DNA of 64,000 nucleotides. Origin: Pseudomonas capeferrum (GTDB lineage: Bacteria > Pseudomonadota > Gammaproteobacteria > Pseudomonadales > Pseudomonadaceae). The DNA is taken from the NCBI RefSeq assembly GCF_000731675.1, contig NZ_JMIT01000001.1, forward strand, positions 126,712-190,711, in the 5' to 3' direction. The position numbers and the translations under genes were made by a program. The notes under the pieces were generated by a model, which saw only the letters and a program-made list of their open reading frames with translations, was not told where the DNA came from and ran no database searches. This document shows, in pieces, positions 25,854-34,684 of the stretch (within the stretch, counting starts at the first letter, position 1; every line of letters starts with the position of its first letter).

Positions 25854-26753
25854 TTACACCGCAGACGGCTGTGCTGTCTTCTTGCCTAATCGGATCAATT
25901 CGTTTGAGAAACACAGTCCAGTGAGGATGAGCCCGGCCCCCCAGTACAACGTGTCTCGCGGTACCTCATTAAGGACCACGAACGCCAGAAGTGCGGCAAA
26001 CAGCGGTTCAGTCAGTTCCAGTGCCTGAACTTGTGATGGCTTTAAATACTCGATGGCTTTGGTGGTGCAGAAGAAACCGAGGATGGTCGGCAATGCAGCC
26101 AGGGCCACCAAAGCCATGACCGCCACCGGTGACAGCTCTCCCATGATGAACCCATTGGTTGCAGCCGGCATCAGCAGGTAAAGACTCCCGAAAAACAATA
26201 GCTGCCGAGTGAAATGCAGTCCTCCAGAAACGCCCATGCGCTTCATGGCAACCGAAAACGCGCCATAACCGCAGCCTCCAATCGACGCGAGCACTGCGCC
26301 TTGCAGCGAAAAACCTTGTTCCAGGTCTGCTCCAAAAACCACGGTAATACCGGCTATCGTCAATCCGGCACCTACCGCTGCGTTGGCGGTGATTGGGTCC
26401 TTGAGGACTATCCGGCCTAGTAATAACGAAGAAATGGAAGCACTTGCCATCAGGATCACCACCACGCCCGCTGCGGCGTAATGGTTATAGGCCGAGGTTT
26501 CAAAGTGGAACAACACAAAAATGCCGAGAAAGGCGCAGACGGCTGCCTGGAGCCACTTAGCCGTATGCCAGGGCCGCTTGAGGAATAGCAGCAAGACTGA
26601 CAGCAGTAGGCAGCCGAGTACGGTCTTTATCAGGGCGATACTGCTGGGGCTGAACCCACTGTTCATCAGCACCTTGCTGAATACTCCGATTGTTGCATTC
26701 AGTGCAGCGGCGCAAAGTGCAAAGAGGACGCCTTTGCCGAATTGAGATTGCAT
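25854..26753 (-). CDS. EamA/DMT-family transporter
   Basis: This is 299 residues with about ten membrane segments in two EamA repeats (VFSKVLMNSGFSPSSIALIKT in the first, IAGITVVFGADL and LGFFCTTKAIEYLKPSQVQALELTEP in the second). DMT family members export amino acids, nucleotides or drugs. The substrate is unknown. AAGGAA eight bases before the ATG supports the start. GC is slightly lower than in nearby core genes. Confidence 0.88.
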   Translation of the reverse strand: MQSQFGKGVLFALCAAALNATIGVFSKVLMNSGFSPSSIALIKTVLGCLLLSVLLLFLKRPWHTAKWLQAAVCAFLGIFVLFHFETSAYNHYAAAGVVVILMASASISSLLLGRIVLKDPITANAAVGAGLTIAGITVVFGADLEQGFSLQGAVLASIGGCGYGAFSVAMKRMGVSGGLHFTRQLLFFGSLYLLMPAATNGFIMGELSPVAVMALVALAALPTILGFFCTTKAIEYLKPSQVQALELTEPLFAALLAFVVLNEVPRDTLYWGAGLILTGLCFSNELIRLGKKTAQPSAV

Positions 26754-26931
26754 CAGTACATTCCTTGTTAATGTATGCTGGATTGCTCGTAGGCGAGGCT
26801 AAGTGTCGATCCTTTTGACCAACCAAACGGTCTGAAAGTAACTATTTGGTCTGCGAAGAAAATAGAGTGCCTTAAGGGCAGAAATAAATGCCAATGTGCG
26901 CAGAGGGCAAGCAACTCTGTAGAGGGCTAGA

Positions 26932-27999
26932 TTATTGCTTCGTCACGTAGTCCTTGACGTAGCGCACCGTGTTCTCGATAGCACGTGTCATGTTGGGATG
27001 GGTTAATTGATACTTCCGTTCCAGTTGTCTACTCATACCCATATCGAAGCGCTGCACCTGAATAAAATTTAATGACTCGGCGCTGATCGCGAACCGGGTC
27101 GCCAGTCCGGGAATGGTCAATAGCGACCTGAGCAACCCTATTGGTACATGGCGGCGGGGTGCCTTGACGTCTAGCGTTTTTGCGATCTGCAGAAGCATCC
27201 CTTGTAAGCTCGGTGTTCGCTCATAGAGCGCCAGGACCTGACGGTTGGCCATGAAGGGGTCGAAGGCCACGCAAATCATCATCTTCACCAGGTAATCGAC
27301 GCTGACTAATGGTAACCAATGCCTGACAGAGCCGGGTACAGCTTTGAACTGGCCTTGTGCCAGGTTTCGAATCAGTTCGGAAAACGGTTGGCCTTCCAAG
27401 ATATGTCCGTTCTCGCTGTGGCCACACACCGTAGCAGGATGAACAATCGTGTAATCCGCGTCTGCGTCTTGCATGTAGCGGATGACAGCAAAATGGGATT
27501 CGAGTTTGCTGCCTTCATAGCCACCTACACGGGCGTAGACCGCAGGCCAGTCTGTGTTCTCAGGGCATGTGATATCAACTCCGATACTGTTGAGGTGGGT
27601 AAGGTTTTGTAGCATGAAACCGCCCACCATCAGCAGTCGGATGCGTTGGCTAGCCGCAAGCTTGGCCACGCTCAGAGCACCTTGAACATTAATGGCGCGA
27701 GCACGCTCCAGTGTCAGCCCCCAGGAGAATTGCGCAGCGAGGTGGAAAATCACAGTGGCCGAAGACACGTTTTGCTTGTCTGCCTCGCTGAGTCCAAGCC
27801 CCTCCCTGCTGATATCGCCCTCAACGGCATGGATAAACGCAGGGTTACCTCCCAGTTGGCCTACCTGTTCCCTGAGACGCTCTATGTTTCCAGGGGTGCG
27901 CATAAGCACCCAGGTCTTGTGCCCTTTCGCCGTAAGACGGCTCAGTAGATGTTGGCCCACAAACCCACTGCCACCTGTGATGAAGCATTCCGCACTCAT
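26932..27999 (-). CDS. extended SDR, NAD-dependent epimerase/dehydratase-like
   Basis: This is 355 residues. The Rossmann motif is FITGGSGFVGQHL, with IFHLAAQFSWG and GGYEGSKLESH (YxxxK variant: here the Tyr precedes EGSK). The build matches sterol-dehydrogenase or NAD-dependent epimerase relatives. The canonical active-site Tyr-x-x-x-Lys seems kept (Y-E-G-S-K). It is divergent from a MerR gene and driven by a promoter with the 19-base spacer typical of MerR control. Confidence 0.82.
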   Translation of the reverse strand: MSAECFITGGSGFVGQHLLSRLTAKGHKTWVLMRTPGNIERLREQVGQLGGNPAFIHAVEGDISREGLGLSEADKQNVSSATVIFHLAAQFSWGLTLERARAINVQGALSVAKLAASQRIRLLMVGGFMLQNLTHLNSIGVDITCPENTDWPAVYARVGGYEGSKLESHFAVIRYMQDADADYTIVHPATVCGHSENGHILEGQPFSELIRNLAQGQFKAVPGSVRHWLPLVSVDYLVKMMICVAFDPFMANRQVLALYERTPSLQGMLLQIAKTLDVKAPRRHVPIGLLRSLLTIPGLATRFAISAESLNFIQVQRFDMGMSRQLERKYQLTHPNMTRAIENTVRYVKDYVTKQ

Positions 28000-28029
28000 G
28001 ACTGAATCCTTGTTTAGCTGATCGGCGCA

Positions 28030-28060
28030 GGCTAAGGTATAGAGCCTACTCTACAGTCAA
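28030..28060 (-). promoter_or_regulatory. MerR-type promoter/operator of the SDR gene
   Basis: On the minus strand TTGACT (28060-28055) and TTAGCC (28035-28030) are separated by 19 bases, longer than the normal 17. The spacer holds the inverted repeat GTAGAG-TAGG-CTCTA(T)AC. A 19-base spacer with a centred dyad is the hallmark of MerR-activated promoters. It reads into the gene at 27999. Confidence 0.75.
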
Positions 28061-28071
28061 GGATTTTTACC

Positions 28072-28467
28072 GTGAACATTGGTGAGTTGGAGCGCCGGAG
28101 TGGGATCAGCCGCCACGCATTGCGCTATTACGAACAGCTCGGCCTTATCGTGTCCCATCGACAAGCCAACAACTACCGCAGCTATAGCGAACAGACCGTT
28201 GTCGATTTAGCCTTCATTCAGAGTGCGCAGAGCGGAGGTTTTTCACTCGCAGAGATTGGGGAAATTCTTGCGGCCAGGCGGGGTAATAACATCGATTGCG
28301 CGCACGGTGTGGTTTTGGTAGCCGCCAAGATGGCCGAGATTCAAACGAAGATCACCACACTGCAAGCCGCTTATGTTTTTCTAAGCGCGGAGCGTGCGAA
28401 GCTTGAAGCCAGTGCTCTGGCCAACGGACAGACTATTCCTCTACTGCCTGACCATGGTCGTGTCTAA
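28072..28467 (+). CDS. MerR-family regulator
   Basis: This is 131 residues. The winged HTH is NIGELERRSGISRHALRYYEQLGLI, with QTVVDLAFIQSAQSGGFSLAEIGEIL for the second part, then a dimer coiled coil. The metal-binding cysteines of CueR/MerR are not present as a pair, so an organic or redox signal is likely. It starts with GTG after AAGGA and probably controls the divergent SDR. Confidence 0.88.
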   Translation: MNIGELERRSGISRHALRYYEQLGLIVSHRQANNYRSYSEQTVVDLAFIQSAQSGGFSLAEIGEILAARRGNNIDCAHGVVLVAAKMAEIQTKITTLQAAYVFLSAERAKLEASALANGQTIPLLPDHGRV

Positions 28468-28556
28468 GACGCAATGTGCAAGAGCAAGGCATCCCGGCCA
28501 GGTCAGACTGTAAAAGTGCAAGCCCGCCGAGGTGGCGGGCTTGCAGAGATGGCAGT

Positions 28557-28970
28557 TTAAATGCTCATGCGTTCAATCTTCGACGTGTTGCCCAACAGAT
28601 TGAGTGCCGTGCCCAGGGACGGAATAATCGACCGAACGCCAGGGAAACCATTTCTCTCGTCAAGATAGAGAATCGATCCGGCAACCATGGCCAGGCCCAC
28701 TGCACTTGCCAAGTTGGCAGCGGAGGCAGGGATGCGTCGCGAGTCCTGCCACAGGAACAGAAGGGCACCGACCAGAAGTTCGCCTGCCCTGGAAGGCAGC
28801 ATGTAATAAGCGAACGAGGTGTCGCGAGCCAGGAAGTACTCACTCACCGCGAAGGAGCCGATAGCGAGAATGACGCCGGCTGCCACCAGCAGGCGCTTAC
28901 CTCCGGCCTTCATGGCGATGATCATCAACGCCGGCCATATCAGATAGAACTGCTCTTCTACGCAGCCATT
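28557..28970 (-). pseudogene. acyltransferase-3 (OafA-like) fragment
   Basis: About 135 residues remain of a membrane acyltransferase normally about 350-650 residues. The piece starts at VEEQFYLIWPALMI, the conserved middle segment, and goes through about three membrane spans to IIPSLGTALNLLGN. The 5' catalytic third is missing, and the 3' end is cut within the hydrophobic half. The left junction at about 28970 runs directly into a DUF6434-like coding sequence, so a deletion or insertion joined the two. Confidence 0.75.
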
Positions 28971-29154
28971 CATCAGCAACGTCGCCCAGTGTTACGGGCT
29001 CGCCGCCCTTGATCCAGGCCATGAAGGTGCGATCGAACTTGAAGCCATCGCCGCATTCGCCGACCATGAACTGCCGGACCTTCTGCGTGTTGCGGTAGTT
29101 CTTGTCCAGCGGGGTTGCACGGGTGATCGGCCCTGCGTGCCAGTCAAAACTCAT
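28897..29154 (-). CDS. DUF6434-like small protein with foreign C-terminus
   Basis: The product is 85 residues. MSFDWHAGPITRATPL, KYRNTQKVRQF-type and FKFDRTFMAWIKGG segments fit the DUF6434 group. After ADEWLRR the frame continues into the acyltransferase remnant in another phase, adding about 15 unrelated residues. The domain itself seems complete. ATG at 29154 has AGGGA upstream. Confidence 0.65.
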   Translation of the reverse strand: MSFDWHAGPITRATPLDKNYRNTQKVRQFMVGECGDGFKFDRTFMAWIKGGEPVTLGDVADEWLRRRAVLSDMAGVDDHRHEGRR

Positions 29155-29337
29155 TCCCTGCTCCTTGGGTGGCAAAGTCACCCGCAGCGTAGCACTGCTC
29201 GTGCTGCAGAACACTGACGGTGTAAGCACCCTCTGTGCCCGGCCACACACGGGTAGGCAAATTTTTAAGTAGCGCTTATGTAGCCGGAGGAGGAGTATTG
29301 ATGGCTTCCCGGCGCAATGTCGGAGGGAGTCATCTCA

Positions 29338-29562
29338 ATGGATCGCAAGCCCAGCAATCAGGAAGTCGCAGTAGCGATCGGCATAAGCGAAGCGGAAGTC
29401 CTACGATACCGAAGCGAAACGTTGTTGCTCGGCGATGGCTCATGGCTGATCCACTTCACGTTCGTGATGCCCAAAGAGCTTCGGTTCGGCTTGACCGGGA
29501 GCTTTTCCCACATCTTGAAAGCGCCGCCGCCTTTCGATGACCGGCGGATGGAGGCTCTTTAA
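29338..29562 (+). CDS. small hypothetical protein
   Basis: This is 74 residues from the ATG at 29338, which has GGAGGGAG upstream. The protein contains SNQEVAVAIGISEAEVLRYRSE, which resembles a helix-turn-helix start, then SWLIHFTFVMPKELRFGL. No family is recognised. It could be a small regulator. Confidence 0.5.
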   Translation: MDRKPSNQEVAVAIGISEAEVLRYRSETLLLGDGSWLIHFTFVMPKELRFGLTGSFSHILKAPPPFDDRRMEAL

Positions 29563-29672
29563 GGCTGGCACTTGGGGGAGGGGAAGGGGAATTCACCCCG
29601 TCAGTGACGGATGAGGCGTATAGTGACAAACGAGTTGCTGCATTCCAGTGACTTCCCTATCGAGGTTCAGTC

Positions 29673-29846
29673 ATGAATGCCTCCCATCAGTCCCCCACGC
29701 ACAAAGCCCACCTGCGGCTCGACGAGCAGATCAAAGTATTCCTCTCAAAAGGCGGGTCCATCCAGGAGGTGGCTTCCGGTATTGGCGCTTCCGATCGTGT
29801 CGGCCCCAGGCAGCCTTCTGCCAGGTGGTCCAATTCGAAGGGCTAG
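29673..29846 (+). CDS. 57-residue hypothetical protein
   Basis: ATG at 29673 is preceded by GAGG. The product has KAHLRLDEQIKVFLSKGGSI and a basic, proline-rich tail ending in SNSKG. It is followed 28 bases later by a strong terminator, which supports a real transcript. The function is unknown. Confidence 0.5.
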   Translation: MNASHQSPTHKAHLRLDEQIKVFLSKGGSIQEVASGIGASDRVGPRQPSARWSNSKG

Positions 29847-29873
29847 GCCTTGCGTTTGAGACGTTAAAGCAAA

Positions 29874-29896
29874 ACCGGCCAGTGGCCGGTTTTTTT
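29874..29896 (+). terminator. terminator after the 57-residue gene
   Basis: ACCGGCC-AGT-GGCCGGT followed by six T residues. It can also act on the minus strand because an A-run precedes it (AAAACC). Confidence 0.85.
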
Positions 29897-29904
29897 GTGG
29901 GCTT

Positions 29905-30183
29905 TCAGCTGTCTGCTGATGGGCGTGTGGGGAAATGCTGAGGATACAGCGCCCTGTCCACCTCCAGCTTTTCAGCGTCGCCAATACGCTTGCGCACTTC
30001 GGCGTAGAACTGCTGGCTCTGATTTTGGAACCTGATAAAGTCGCGGTCGCACTCCGCCTGCGCGGCCATCAGCTCCAGGCCGGCAAGCCCCTGGGTGGAC
30101 TTGCGCGACAGGACATAGGCCTGCCAAGCGTTTTCAACCTTCAGCAGCCCTCTAGCGAACGCTTTTGTCTCGATTGTCGCCAT
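29905..30183 (-). CDS. small hypothetical protein
   Basis: This is 92 residues, mostly helical and without membrane segments (KAFARGLLKVENAWQAYVLS; AQAECDRDFIRFQNQSQQFYAEV). ATG at 30183 is preferred, as the upstream part in the same frame lacks codon-use support and GAGGG lies about 8 bases before it. No family is recognised. Confidence 0.5.
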   Translation of the reverse strand: MATIETKAFARGLLKVENAWQAYVLSRKSTQGLAGLELMAAQAECDRDFIRFQNQSQQFYAEVRKRIGDAEKLEVDRALYPQHFPTRPSADS

Positions 30184-30384
30184 TGAAACACCCTCTTTGA
30201 GCCAAATAGGCTCGTCGGTGTGGATCGCCAGAGCGACGATGGGCAAGCGCGTTGAAACGCCGATTACCAAGGCATCGGATAGCTGAGCTTAGCGTGTTTT
30301 CTGGGTGACGCCGCATAGTGGTTGGAGCGAGGAAAGGGGCTAGGCCCAACCTGGGGTCAGGCAATTATTAAGCGGCAAAAGAAA

Positions 30385-30407
30385 AGCCCGCCGACAATGG
30401 GCGGGCT
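30385..30407 (-). terminator. leftward terminator 1
   Basis: AGCCCGCC, short loop, GGCGGGCT. On the minus strand it is followed by TTTTCTTTT. Confidence 0.75.
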
Positions 30408-30545
30408 AAAGAACGTACGGAGCAAGGCCAGTGTGCCAAGCAGGTTGTCGATAATATGTGAAGAGGGTGTCATACGGCTGTCGTTTGCTACGGGTATTCA
30501 AGCCAGGTGTTTCCCCGTCTTCAACAAACCCCCGCGCAAAAAAAA

Positions 30546-30566
30546 GCCCGCCATTAAATGGCGGGC
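30546..30566 (-). terminator. leftward terminator 2
   Basis: GCCCGCCAT-TAA-ATGGCGGGC, followed on the minus strand by a run of eight T. Confidence 0.8.
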
Positions 30567-30690
30567 AAGGAACGCTTGAAGGGAGAGCCTGCAGACTGCC
30601 CGCGCCCGGTTAACCCAGCATTAAGCGGCCATCCATTGACCTTGCCCACTGTTCAGCCTATATAGGCCTCCCGCCAATCCAGGAGCCAGC

Positions 30691-30888
30691 ATGCGCGACG
30701 AAGACGACCTGCACGAACCCGAGCATGACCACCTGCTCGACCACGAATTCCTCTACGACGACATCGAGCACGAAGCAGATGCCCAAGGCGCGCTAGACGA
30801 AGTCGAAGAAGATGAGGAAACGCTGGATGATCTCGATGACGAGGACCGTGATCACCCAGCCTGGCACGACGACTGCGAAGACGATTGA
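30691..30888 (+). CDS. small highly acidic protein
   Basis: This is 65 residues of which about half are D or E, with histidines. It has no signal peptide and no hydrophobic segment. Such composition suggests disordered or metal-binding character, but no family is recognised. AGGAG lies about 8 bases before the ATG. It is convergent with the DoxX gene, two bases apart. Confidence 0.55.
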   Translation: MRDEDDLHEPEHDHLLDHEFLYDDIEHEADAQGALDEVEEDEETLDDLDDEDRDHPAWHDDCEDD

Positions 30889-30889
30889 G

Positions 30890-31303
30890 TCAACGGCGGT
30901 CCAGCGAGAAACGCCCGGGGCCGCTCACTGCCAGCAACAGCAAGCCGCCAATGATGCTCAAGTTTTTCAGGAACTGAGTCATGTTGGCGCTGCGTTCGGG
31001 GTCGACCATGTTCCAGAACGGGTGGCCGATCAGCGCGGTGCCCAGCACGAACAGTGCGAATAGAAACGCCAGTGGGCGGGTATAGAACCCCAGAATCAGC
31101 ACGATGGCGACAAAGAACTCCATCACCACTGCAACTGCTGCGGCAAGCATTGGCGCAGGCGCGCCTAGTGATGTCATGTAGCTGACCGTACCTTCAAAAC
31201 CAGTCAGTTTGGCCCAGCCGGATACAACAAACAGAATCATCAACAGTATGCGGGCAATCAGGATGATGACGTCGCGTTGACCATCGAACAGGGAGTAGCG
31301 CAT
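30890..31303 (-). CDS. DoxX-family membrane protein
   Basis: This is 137 residues with four membrane segments. DoxX signature parts are ARILLMILFVVSGWAKLTGF, VMEFFVAIVLILGF and GHPFWNM followed by FLKNLSIIGGLLLLA. Relatives contribute to redox or thiosulfate oxidation complexes, but most are uncharacterised. ATG at 31303 places the first helix normally. The earlier start at 31336 would add 11 unusual residues. Confidence 0.85.
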   Translation of the reverse strand: MRYSLFDGQRDVIILIARILLMILFVVSGWAKLTGFEGTVSYMTSLGAPAPMLAAAVAVVMEFFVAIVLILGFYTRPLAFLFALFVLGTALIGHPFWNMVDPERSANMTQFLKNLSIIGGLLLLAVSGPGRFSLDRR

Positions 31304-31373
31304 GGCGGCGTTCCAGTGGACGGGGACAAACTCCACTCTAGCAGTTGCGCCGGGAATTTCCGCAGGACGAAAA

Positions 31374-31394
31374 AAGGCGCCACAAGGGCGCCTT
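31374..31394 (-). terminator. terminator of tRNA-Leu
   Basis: AAGGCGCC, five-base loop, GGCGCCTT, with TTTTTCG after it on the minus strand, downstream of tRNA-Leu. Confidence 0.85.
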
Positions 31395-31406
31395 TTCGAA
31401 GGAATT

Positions 31407-31491
31407 TGGTGCGAGTGGCGGGACTCGAACCCGCAAGGCTCACGCCGACAGATTTTAAGTCTGCTGTGTATACCAATTCCACCACACTCGC
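31407..31491 (-). tRNA. tRNA-Leu (TAA)
   Basis: This 85-base class II tRNA on the minus strand has acceptor GCGAGTG pairing with CACTCGC, encoded ACCA, long variable arm and anticodon TAA in loop CTTAAAA. Confidence 0.96.
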
Positions 31492-31704
31492 ACTTGAATG
31501 GGTCTGAGCGACCGGCATGCTTCTAAGTCAATGCTTTTAAGTAGAAGAGCCTTGCATTCAAGCGCGCTTTATAACCCATTGTTATAGTTGAGTCAACCGC
31601 AGCACCTATGATCAAGGGTGTGAAGGGTGCTCGAATGGGTGATTGACACCTTGCTGTCATTACGCCACTGTTGCCCCTCATTTGGATCCAATGGCTATGA
31701 AACG

Positions 31705-31989
31705 ATGACTCGGGCCAGTCCGTCCGATGCTAGTGGTCGTGTGATGCGCCCGCGGTTTATATGGCGTCTGTTGTTCGCCCGGGTGACACTGTTGCGGGCG
31801 TTTCTCTATGTGAGCCTCATCAGCCTCGGCGGTTATTTGCTGATGCTAGGGTTTGACGCCGAGCACCCGCAATCCCAACGCATGATGGCTTTGGCGGGCG
31901 GCGGCGGCATTCTGCTGCTGGGCCTGTGGCTGCTCAAGGTGGCGCTGCCGCGTCGAGTGAGCCCTGTACTGGTCGACCGTGACCGCTGA
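31705..31989 (+). CDS. small two-span membrane protein
   Basis: This is about 94 residues from ATG 31705. Two hydrophobic spans (LLRAFLYVSLISLGGYLLML and MALAGGGGILLLGLWLLKVAL) are linked by a polar loop. The ribosome site is weak. ATG at 31744 is an alternative start that keeps both spans. No family is recognised. It precedes the kinase-KaiC operon by about 80 bases but may be separate. Confidence 0.5.
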   Translation: MTRASPSDASGRVMRPRFIWRLLFARVTLLRAFLYVSLISLGGYLLMLGFDAEHPQSQRMMALAGGGGILLLGLWLLKVALPRRVSPVLVDRDR

Positions 31990-32072
31990 CAAACAGTTGC
32001 CACAGGGCGGATGCAGGGTGACACTGCTGGTTAGGCCTATTTTCTACCTCCCGCTGTGCCTGTGGAGTTTGC

Positions 32073-33233
32073 ATGGTTTCAGCTGACTGCCTCGATCACC
32101 CCGTCATTCCCGCTCACCGCTATGAACAACTGGTTCAGTCGGTGGTGGACTACGCCATCTACATGCTCGACCCGGATGGGCGCGTGGTTTCCTGGAACGC
32201 TGGCGCCGAACGGATCAAGGGCTACCGCGCAGATGAAGTGATCGGCCGGCATTTCTCGTTGTTCTTCACCCCTCAGGATTGTGCCGAAGGGCGCCCCGAA
32301 CGCCTGCTTCGCCAAGCGCTGGAGCAGGGGGTGGCGCAGGATGAGGGGTGGCGCGTGCGCAAGGACGGCTCGCAATTCTGGGCGATGGCCGCGCTGGACG
32401 TGATCCGTGACGATCTCGGGCAGATCGTCGGCCTGGCCAAGGTTACCCGGGATATCACTGACCGGCGCGATTCTGCGCTGCAGCTCGATGCTGTGCGTGC
32501 CCAGCTGTTCCAGGCGCAGAAGCTCGAAGCCCTTGGTCAACTGACCGGTGGGCTGGCGCATGATTTCAACAACATGCTGACCATCATCCTGAGCTCGGCA
32601 CGGCTGGCCATGAACGCTCAGGACCCGGCGCGTATCCAACGTATGCTGCAACACATTGTCGACGCCGGGCAGCGGGGTACCGAACTGACCCAGCAACTGC
32701 TCAGTTTTGCCCGACACCGCAAACTCGATGTCAGCCGCGTCGCGCCCTTGGAACTGATCGCCGCCACCCGTGGGCTGCTGGAACATTCGCTGCCCAGTGA
32801 CATCGACCTGGAGCATCACCTGCCGTCAACTTTGCCATCAATAGAAGTGGATGCAGGGCAGTTGCAGATGGTGCTGCTGAACCTGTTGTTCAATGCCCGC
32901 GATGCTATCCCGGGCAGTGGCCAAATCCGTATGGCGGCCGAGGTTGTCGAGCTTGTCGGTGAGGTGGAGGGGTTGCATGGCAGCTTCGTGTGCTTCGAGG
33001 TGCAGGACAGCGGAAGCGGGATCGCCCCTGACGTGCTGCCACGCATTTTCGAGCCGTTCTTCACCACCAAGGCATTCGGCAAGGGCACCGGCCTGGGCCT
33101 CAGCCAGGTCTATGGCTTCGCCAAGCAGAGCAATGGCGCCATCAGCGTCGACAGCGTGCTCGGCAAGGGCACCTGCATGCGTCTTTATTTACCCACGTCT
33201 GACCCACAAGCAGATCGCCAACTCGACAGGTAG
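32073..33233 (+). CDS. PAS-domain sensor histidine kinase
   Basis: This is 386 residues. An N-terminal PAS domain (residues about 15-130; [24 protein letters not shown]) is followed by a HisKA domain with phosphoacceptor His163 in GLAHDFNN and a HATPase ([31 protein letters not shown]). It has no membrane segment, so it is a cytoplasmic sensor. The H-box and ATPase resemble the HWE/hybrid-like NtrB-type group. It is first in a three-gene operon with a KaiC-like ATPase six bases downstream and a lone receiver. Confidence 0.92.
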   Translation: MVSADCLDHPVIPAHRYEQLVQSVVDYAIYMLDPDGRVVSWNAGAERIKGYRADEVIGRHFSLFFTPQDCAEGRPERLLRQALEQGVAQDEGWRVRKDGSQFWAMAALDVIRDDLGQIVGLAKVTRDITDRRDSALQLDAVRAQLFQAQKLEALGQLTGGLAHDFNNMLTIILSSARLAMNAQDPARIQRMLQHIVDAGQRGTELTQQLLSFARHRKLDVSRVAPLELIAATRGLLEHSLPSDIDLEHHLPSTLPSIEVDAGQLQMVLLNLLFNARDAIPGSGQIRMAAEVVELVGEVEGLHGSFVCFEVQDSGSGIAPDVLPRIFEPFFTTKAFGKGTGLGLSQVYGFAKQSNGAISVDSVLGKGTCMRLYLPTSDPQADRQLDR

Positions 33234-33238
33234 AAACC

Positions 33239-34684
33239 ATGGCACAGGCACTCAAGCGGCTGGTGACGGGGATCGAAGGGCTCGATGCGCTGCTCAGGGG
33301 TGGGCTGGTGGCGGGGGCGTCGTACATCATTCAAGGCCCACCCGGCGCGGGTAAAACCATTCTCGCCAATCAGTTGGCCTGTCACCACGTGCAGACTGGC
33401 GGCAGGGTGCTGGTGGCGACGTTGCTCAGTGAATCCCACGAGCGGCTGTTCCAGTACCTGGGTACCCTTGAATTTTTCGACCCGAGCCTGGTTGGCGACC
33501 AGATCCAGTTCGTCAGTGCCTTCGACGCCCTCGAGCAGGAAGGGCTCGATGCCGTGGTCAAGTTGCTGCGCCAGGAGATCGGGCGCCAGCAGGCCAGCCT
33601 ACTCATCGTGGACGGTGTGCTCAATGCCCGCGTGCGTGCGCAGACGCACCTGGACACGAAAAAATTCGTCTCGGAACTGCAAGGCCACGCAGCTTTTGCC
33701 GGCTGCACCGTGTTGCTGTTGACCAGTGCACGGCTGGACGAAGGCAGCCCGGAACACACGATGGTCGATGGGGTGATCGAGCTGGGCGAGCAACTGGTCG
33801 GCAGCCGTGCCGTACGCCACATTCAGTTGCGCAAGACGCGTGGCAGCGCAGCCTTGTCGGGCCGTCACGAATGCCTGATCGACGAAGCGGGCATGCATGT
33901 GTTTCCGCGGCTGGAGTCGCTGCTCGGTCACCTCAGTCAGAAGGGCAACGCCACGCTGAGCCGGGTCTCTTCAGGCATCCTGAGCCTGGATGAAATGTGC
34001 GGTGGCGGGCTGGCCGCTGGCTCGGTCAGCCTGTTGATGGGGCCTTCCGGTATCGGCAAGACGTCCCTGGGCCTGGCATTTCTGGGCGCATGTACCGCGC
34101 GGGCGCCAGGGGTGCACTTCGGTTTCTACGAAACGCCCGAACGCTTGCGCCTCAAAGCGGCGTCGCTGGGCTACGATTTTGCCGCACTTGAGCGCGAAGG
34201 TGCCCTGCAGTTGTGCTGGCAGCCCACCACGGAGGGTTTGCTGGACCAGGTTGGCGCGCGCTTGCTTGAACGTGTCGAGGCGCAAGGCAGCAAGCGTGTG
34301 GTGATCGACAGCCTGGGTGCCTTCAGCCGTCTGGCGATCGACCCGACGCGGCTCAACGCGTTTTTCCGCGCCTTGACTGCTGAGCTGCGAGCACGTGAAG
34401 TCAGTGTGCTGTTGACCTGGGAAATGCGTGACATCTTCGGTTCGGAAATCACTGCGCCGACAGCGGACCTGTCGAGCATCGTCGACAACCTGATGCTGAT
34501 GCGCTTCGTCGAGCTGCAGTCGCAGCTGCGGCGCATGCTGTCGATCCTCAAGGTGCGTGACAGCCACCATGACCCTGCGTTGCACGAGCTGCTGCTCGGC
34601 CCCCAGGGCATCACCTTGCGCAAGGCCTTCGAGGGCGCCAGCGGCGTGCTCTCTGGGGCCCCTGTGCCGCAGGGGAGCGGGTGA
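33239..34684 (+). CDS. KaiC-like double-RecA ATPase
   Basis: This is 481 residues with two RecA-like domains. The first Walker A is GPPGAGKT (residues 33-40) and the second is GPSGIGKT (about 267-274). Each is preceded by the KaiC-type GIxxLDxLLxGGL segment. The architecture is that of cyanobacterial KaiC (about 519), but no kaiA/kaiB is seen. In proteobacteria, KaiC homologues linked to kinases have been tied to stress and growth control. It is operonic with the PAS kinase and a receiver, so a phosphorelay connection is likely. Confidence 0.88.
   Translation: MAQALKRLVTGIEGLDALLRGGLVAGASYIIQGPPGAGKTILANQLACHHVQTGGRVLVATLLSESHERLFQYLGTLEFFDPSLVGDQIQFVSAFDALEQEGLDAVVKLLRQEIGRQQASLLIVDGVLNARVRAQTHLDTKKFVSELQGHAAFAGCTVLLLTSARLDEGSPEHTMVDGVIELGEQLVGSRAVRHIQLRKTRGSAALSGRHECLIDEAGMHVFPRLESLLGHLSQKGNATLSRVSSGILSLDEMCGGGLAAGSVSLLMGPSGIGKTSLGLAFLGACTARAPGVHFGFYETPERLRLKAASLGYDFAALEREGALQLCWQPTTEGLLDQVGARLLERVEAQGSKRVVIDSLGAFSRLAIDPTRLNAFFRALTAELRAREVSVLLTWEMRDIFGSEITAPTADLSSIVDNLMLMRFVELQSQLRRMLSILKVRDSHHDPALHELLLGPQGITLRKAFEGASGVLSGAPVPQGSG

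Larger units (their letters stand above)
30184..30690. other. intergenic region with two leftward terminators
   Basis: No convincing protein gene. Two hairpins with T-runs on the minus strand lie at 30385-30407 (AGCCCGCC stem) and 30546-30566 (GCCCGCCAT stem), about 140 bases apart. A minus-strand transcript would end at each, so a short RNA of about 130-150 bases may lie between them. No clear promoter was found. Confidence 0.45.
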
